From Phorcus lineatus (Eukaryota; Mollusca; Gastropoda; Trochida; Trochidae), in contig OV121091.1 of NCBI GenBank assembly GCA_921293015.1, positions 32,162,839-32,226,838 of the forward strand: DNA of 64,000 nucleotides, given 5' to 3'. Shown here in pieces: positions 62,579-64,000 of the stretch (its first letter is position 1; each line of letters opens with the position of its first letter). The position numbers and the translations under genes are program-made. A model generated the notes under the pieces. It did no database searches. It worked only from the letters and a program-made list of their open reading frames with translations, and was not told the origin of the DNA.

Positions 62579-64000
62579 AACAAATAGCCTTTTTAGAGAA
62601 ATTTAAAATAACATCCAAAACGGATGTCTGCATTATTTATTTCGCCCAGCCAATTAGTAAGCATTCTCAACGTATTTCTCAAATACATGCTAATTGTTCT
62701 TGATTTATTGAGAACGTAAAGTGCCAGTTTGGGAAAGTCAAGTCACTTTGGTTGGTGAATAATAAAAGTAGGAAAATATTCCCAACACCCCTCCAGGAAC
62801 ACTACTACTTTAGAATGCTGAAATCGTATGTAGGCGTATTTTGAGAAGCAAGTTATAATTGCATGTTTTGTGATGGCTCATTGGATATCATTACCTAAGT
62901 CTTCAATCTAAGATAAAAGCAAAAATAATGAAAAAACTGATGAACTACAAAGACAGCAGCTATATTAAAACATTTCTCAGTTTGCATACTCAAGAATTTG
63001 GAGAACACATCATCTCAAGATTGTCATTGCCAACAAATAATCAGCTAATTTAGAGTGCCGTTATGAATTCACAACATAAATACTTACAGGACATGAGATA
63101 TACTTTCAAACGAAGGGTGCTTTCATCTTACGTATTGCTGATTGTAACATCAATTATAACATGCACTAATAGGTTAATATTTCGACATCACGTAGGTTTT
63201 TCATTACTATTCCATCTTCTGTGAAAACCTATTACAATGTTCGAGATGGTAACGGTCAGACCAGTTTATATATCTTTGGTAATGTAATATAACAACGAAA
63301 TACTTCATGGGGATTTTAAAGCACATCATTCACATATAAATTTTACAAATTTTCGGCCTTGTGATTTTTAAGTGTTCAGTAGGCCCTACTTGCCTATTTG
63401 TTCTTGGCAGTTCCAAAATGAGAAAGAGTTTGTAATTATAAGCAATTAAAAAAATCATGTTTCAGTTTCGGTAGGGCATCGTGTTGCATATTTCATCAAA
63501 ACTATAACATCAATTATAAGATGAATTTCTTGTAAACAGCGATTCAACAAGTGTCGACGATCAACTGATTCACACAAAACGATACGCGCAATGATTGCAA
63601 ACCAGTTTGGTATTCATCACAACACCGCGTGCGACACTTTCCGATGTGCGGAGCAATTGTTTACATTCCATATATGGCAAATGTAGGCGTATTCCGAGCA
63701 ATCCGCTACGATGGTTTCATTAACGAATGCAGGTTCATTCTAACGAATAATAAGTATTTTATTTCATCAATAGGAAGCTTAAGTGACTATATATACCCTC
63801 GTAGGCCTTAAATAAGCTAGTTTGAGCCCGAAAAACGTGCACTAGTGCCTTTAATATTGCTATAACCAATCGCGACCACGGATATAAGGGAGAATAATAA
63901 ATAGGTCAAAATTATTTTGAAAAAAACATATGATACGAAGCAATTTTAATTTATCAAATAATTCAAAACTGTAACTATAGATTGCTAATATCTTTCTAAA

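Larger units (their letters stand above)
56458..63850 (-). mobile_element. ~7-kb TTAA-flanked DNA transposon, right copy, inverted
   Basis: The element is bounded by TTAA at 56454-56457 and 63851-63854. It is the reverse complement of 465-7424 over its whole length, apart from substitutions, small indels and nested insertions (57202-57681 and 57875-58201 here; 6059-6240 in the left copy). It lies in the intron upstream of the domain A exon. No intact transposase is seen. Confidence 0.85.

Overview
This is AT-rich animal nuclear DNA with short exons (about 85-320 bp), GT-AG introns and many small foldback or MITE-type repeats. There is no bacterial gene layout, tRNA, rRNA or CRISPR. The gene family, intron density and repeat types fit a lophotrochozoan invertebrate, most likely a mollusc. 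That taxonomic call is an inference and I cannot confirm it without a search.

The window holds two convergent genes of the angiotensin-converting enzyme family (ACE, peptidase M2). The plus-strand gene enters from the left edge. Only its last five exons are visible (206-9409), ending in a hydrophobic C-terminal tail. The minus-strand gene spans 56315 down to 9723 and is cut at its 5' end. Its exons form a repeating set of 11-13 that encodes ACE catalytic domains one after another. Four domains are complete (called B, C, D, E here) and the end of a fifth (A) is visible. At three domain junctions a single open exon carries the end of one domain and the start of the next; at B to C this region is split into two exons. 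Exon lengths and phases close in frame for every complete domain (1785, 1770, 1746 and 1797 nt including linker or tail). The visible coding sequence is therefore about 2,500 codons of one poly-ACE protein, ending in a hydrophobic C-terminal tail. All four complete domains keep HEMGH and the downstream FHEA glutamate, so all look like zinc peptidases, but active-site neighbours and disulfides differ between them.

Unusual exon-level features are: (1) the zinc-motif exon of domain B is present twice, 44 bp apart, each copy 125 nt, which predicts mutually exclusive splicing; (2) the donor of a domain E exon has expanded into about 23 copies of a 42-bp minisatellite, each carrying its own splice donor; (3) a second, unrelated 22-bp minisatellite next to a domain C exon also multiplies a donor; (4) domain B lost (or never gained) one intron and has another extra intron in its linker.

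Mobile DNA fills the introns. A 5.1-kb foldback element (22009-27111) has arms made of minisatellite DNA and a perfect 9-bp target duplication. Two copies of a ~7-kb TTAA-flanked DNA transposon lie in opposite orientation near the two ends (465-7424 and 56458-63850). Each copy serves as the empty site for smaller elements nested in the other. A TTAA-flanked MITE family of about 370-480 bp recurs in at least five places, and several near-perfect hairpin elements are present.
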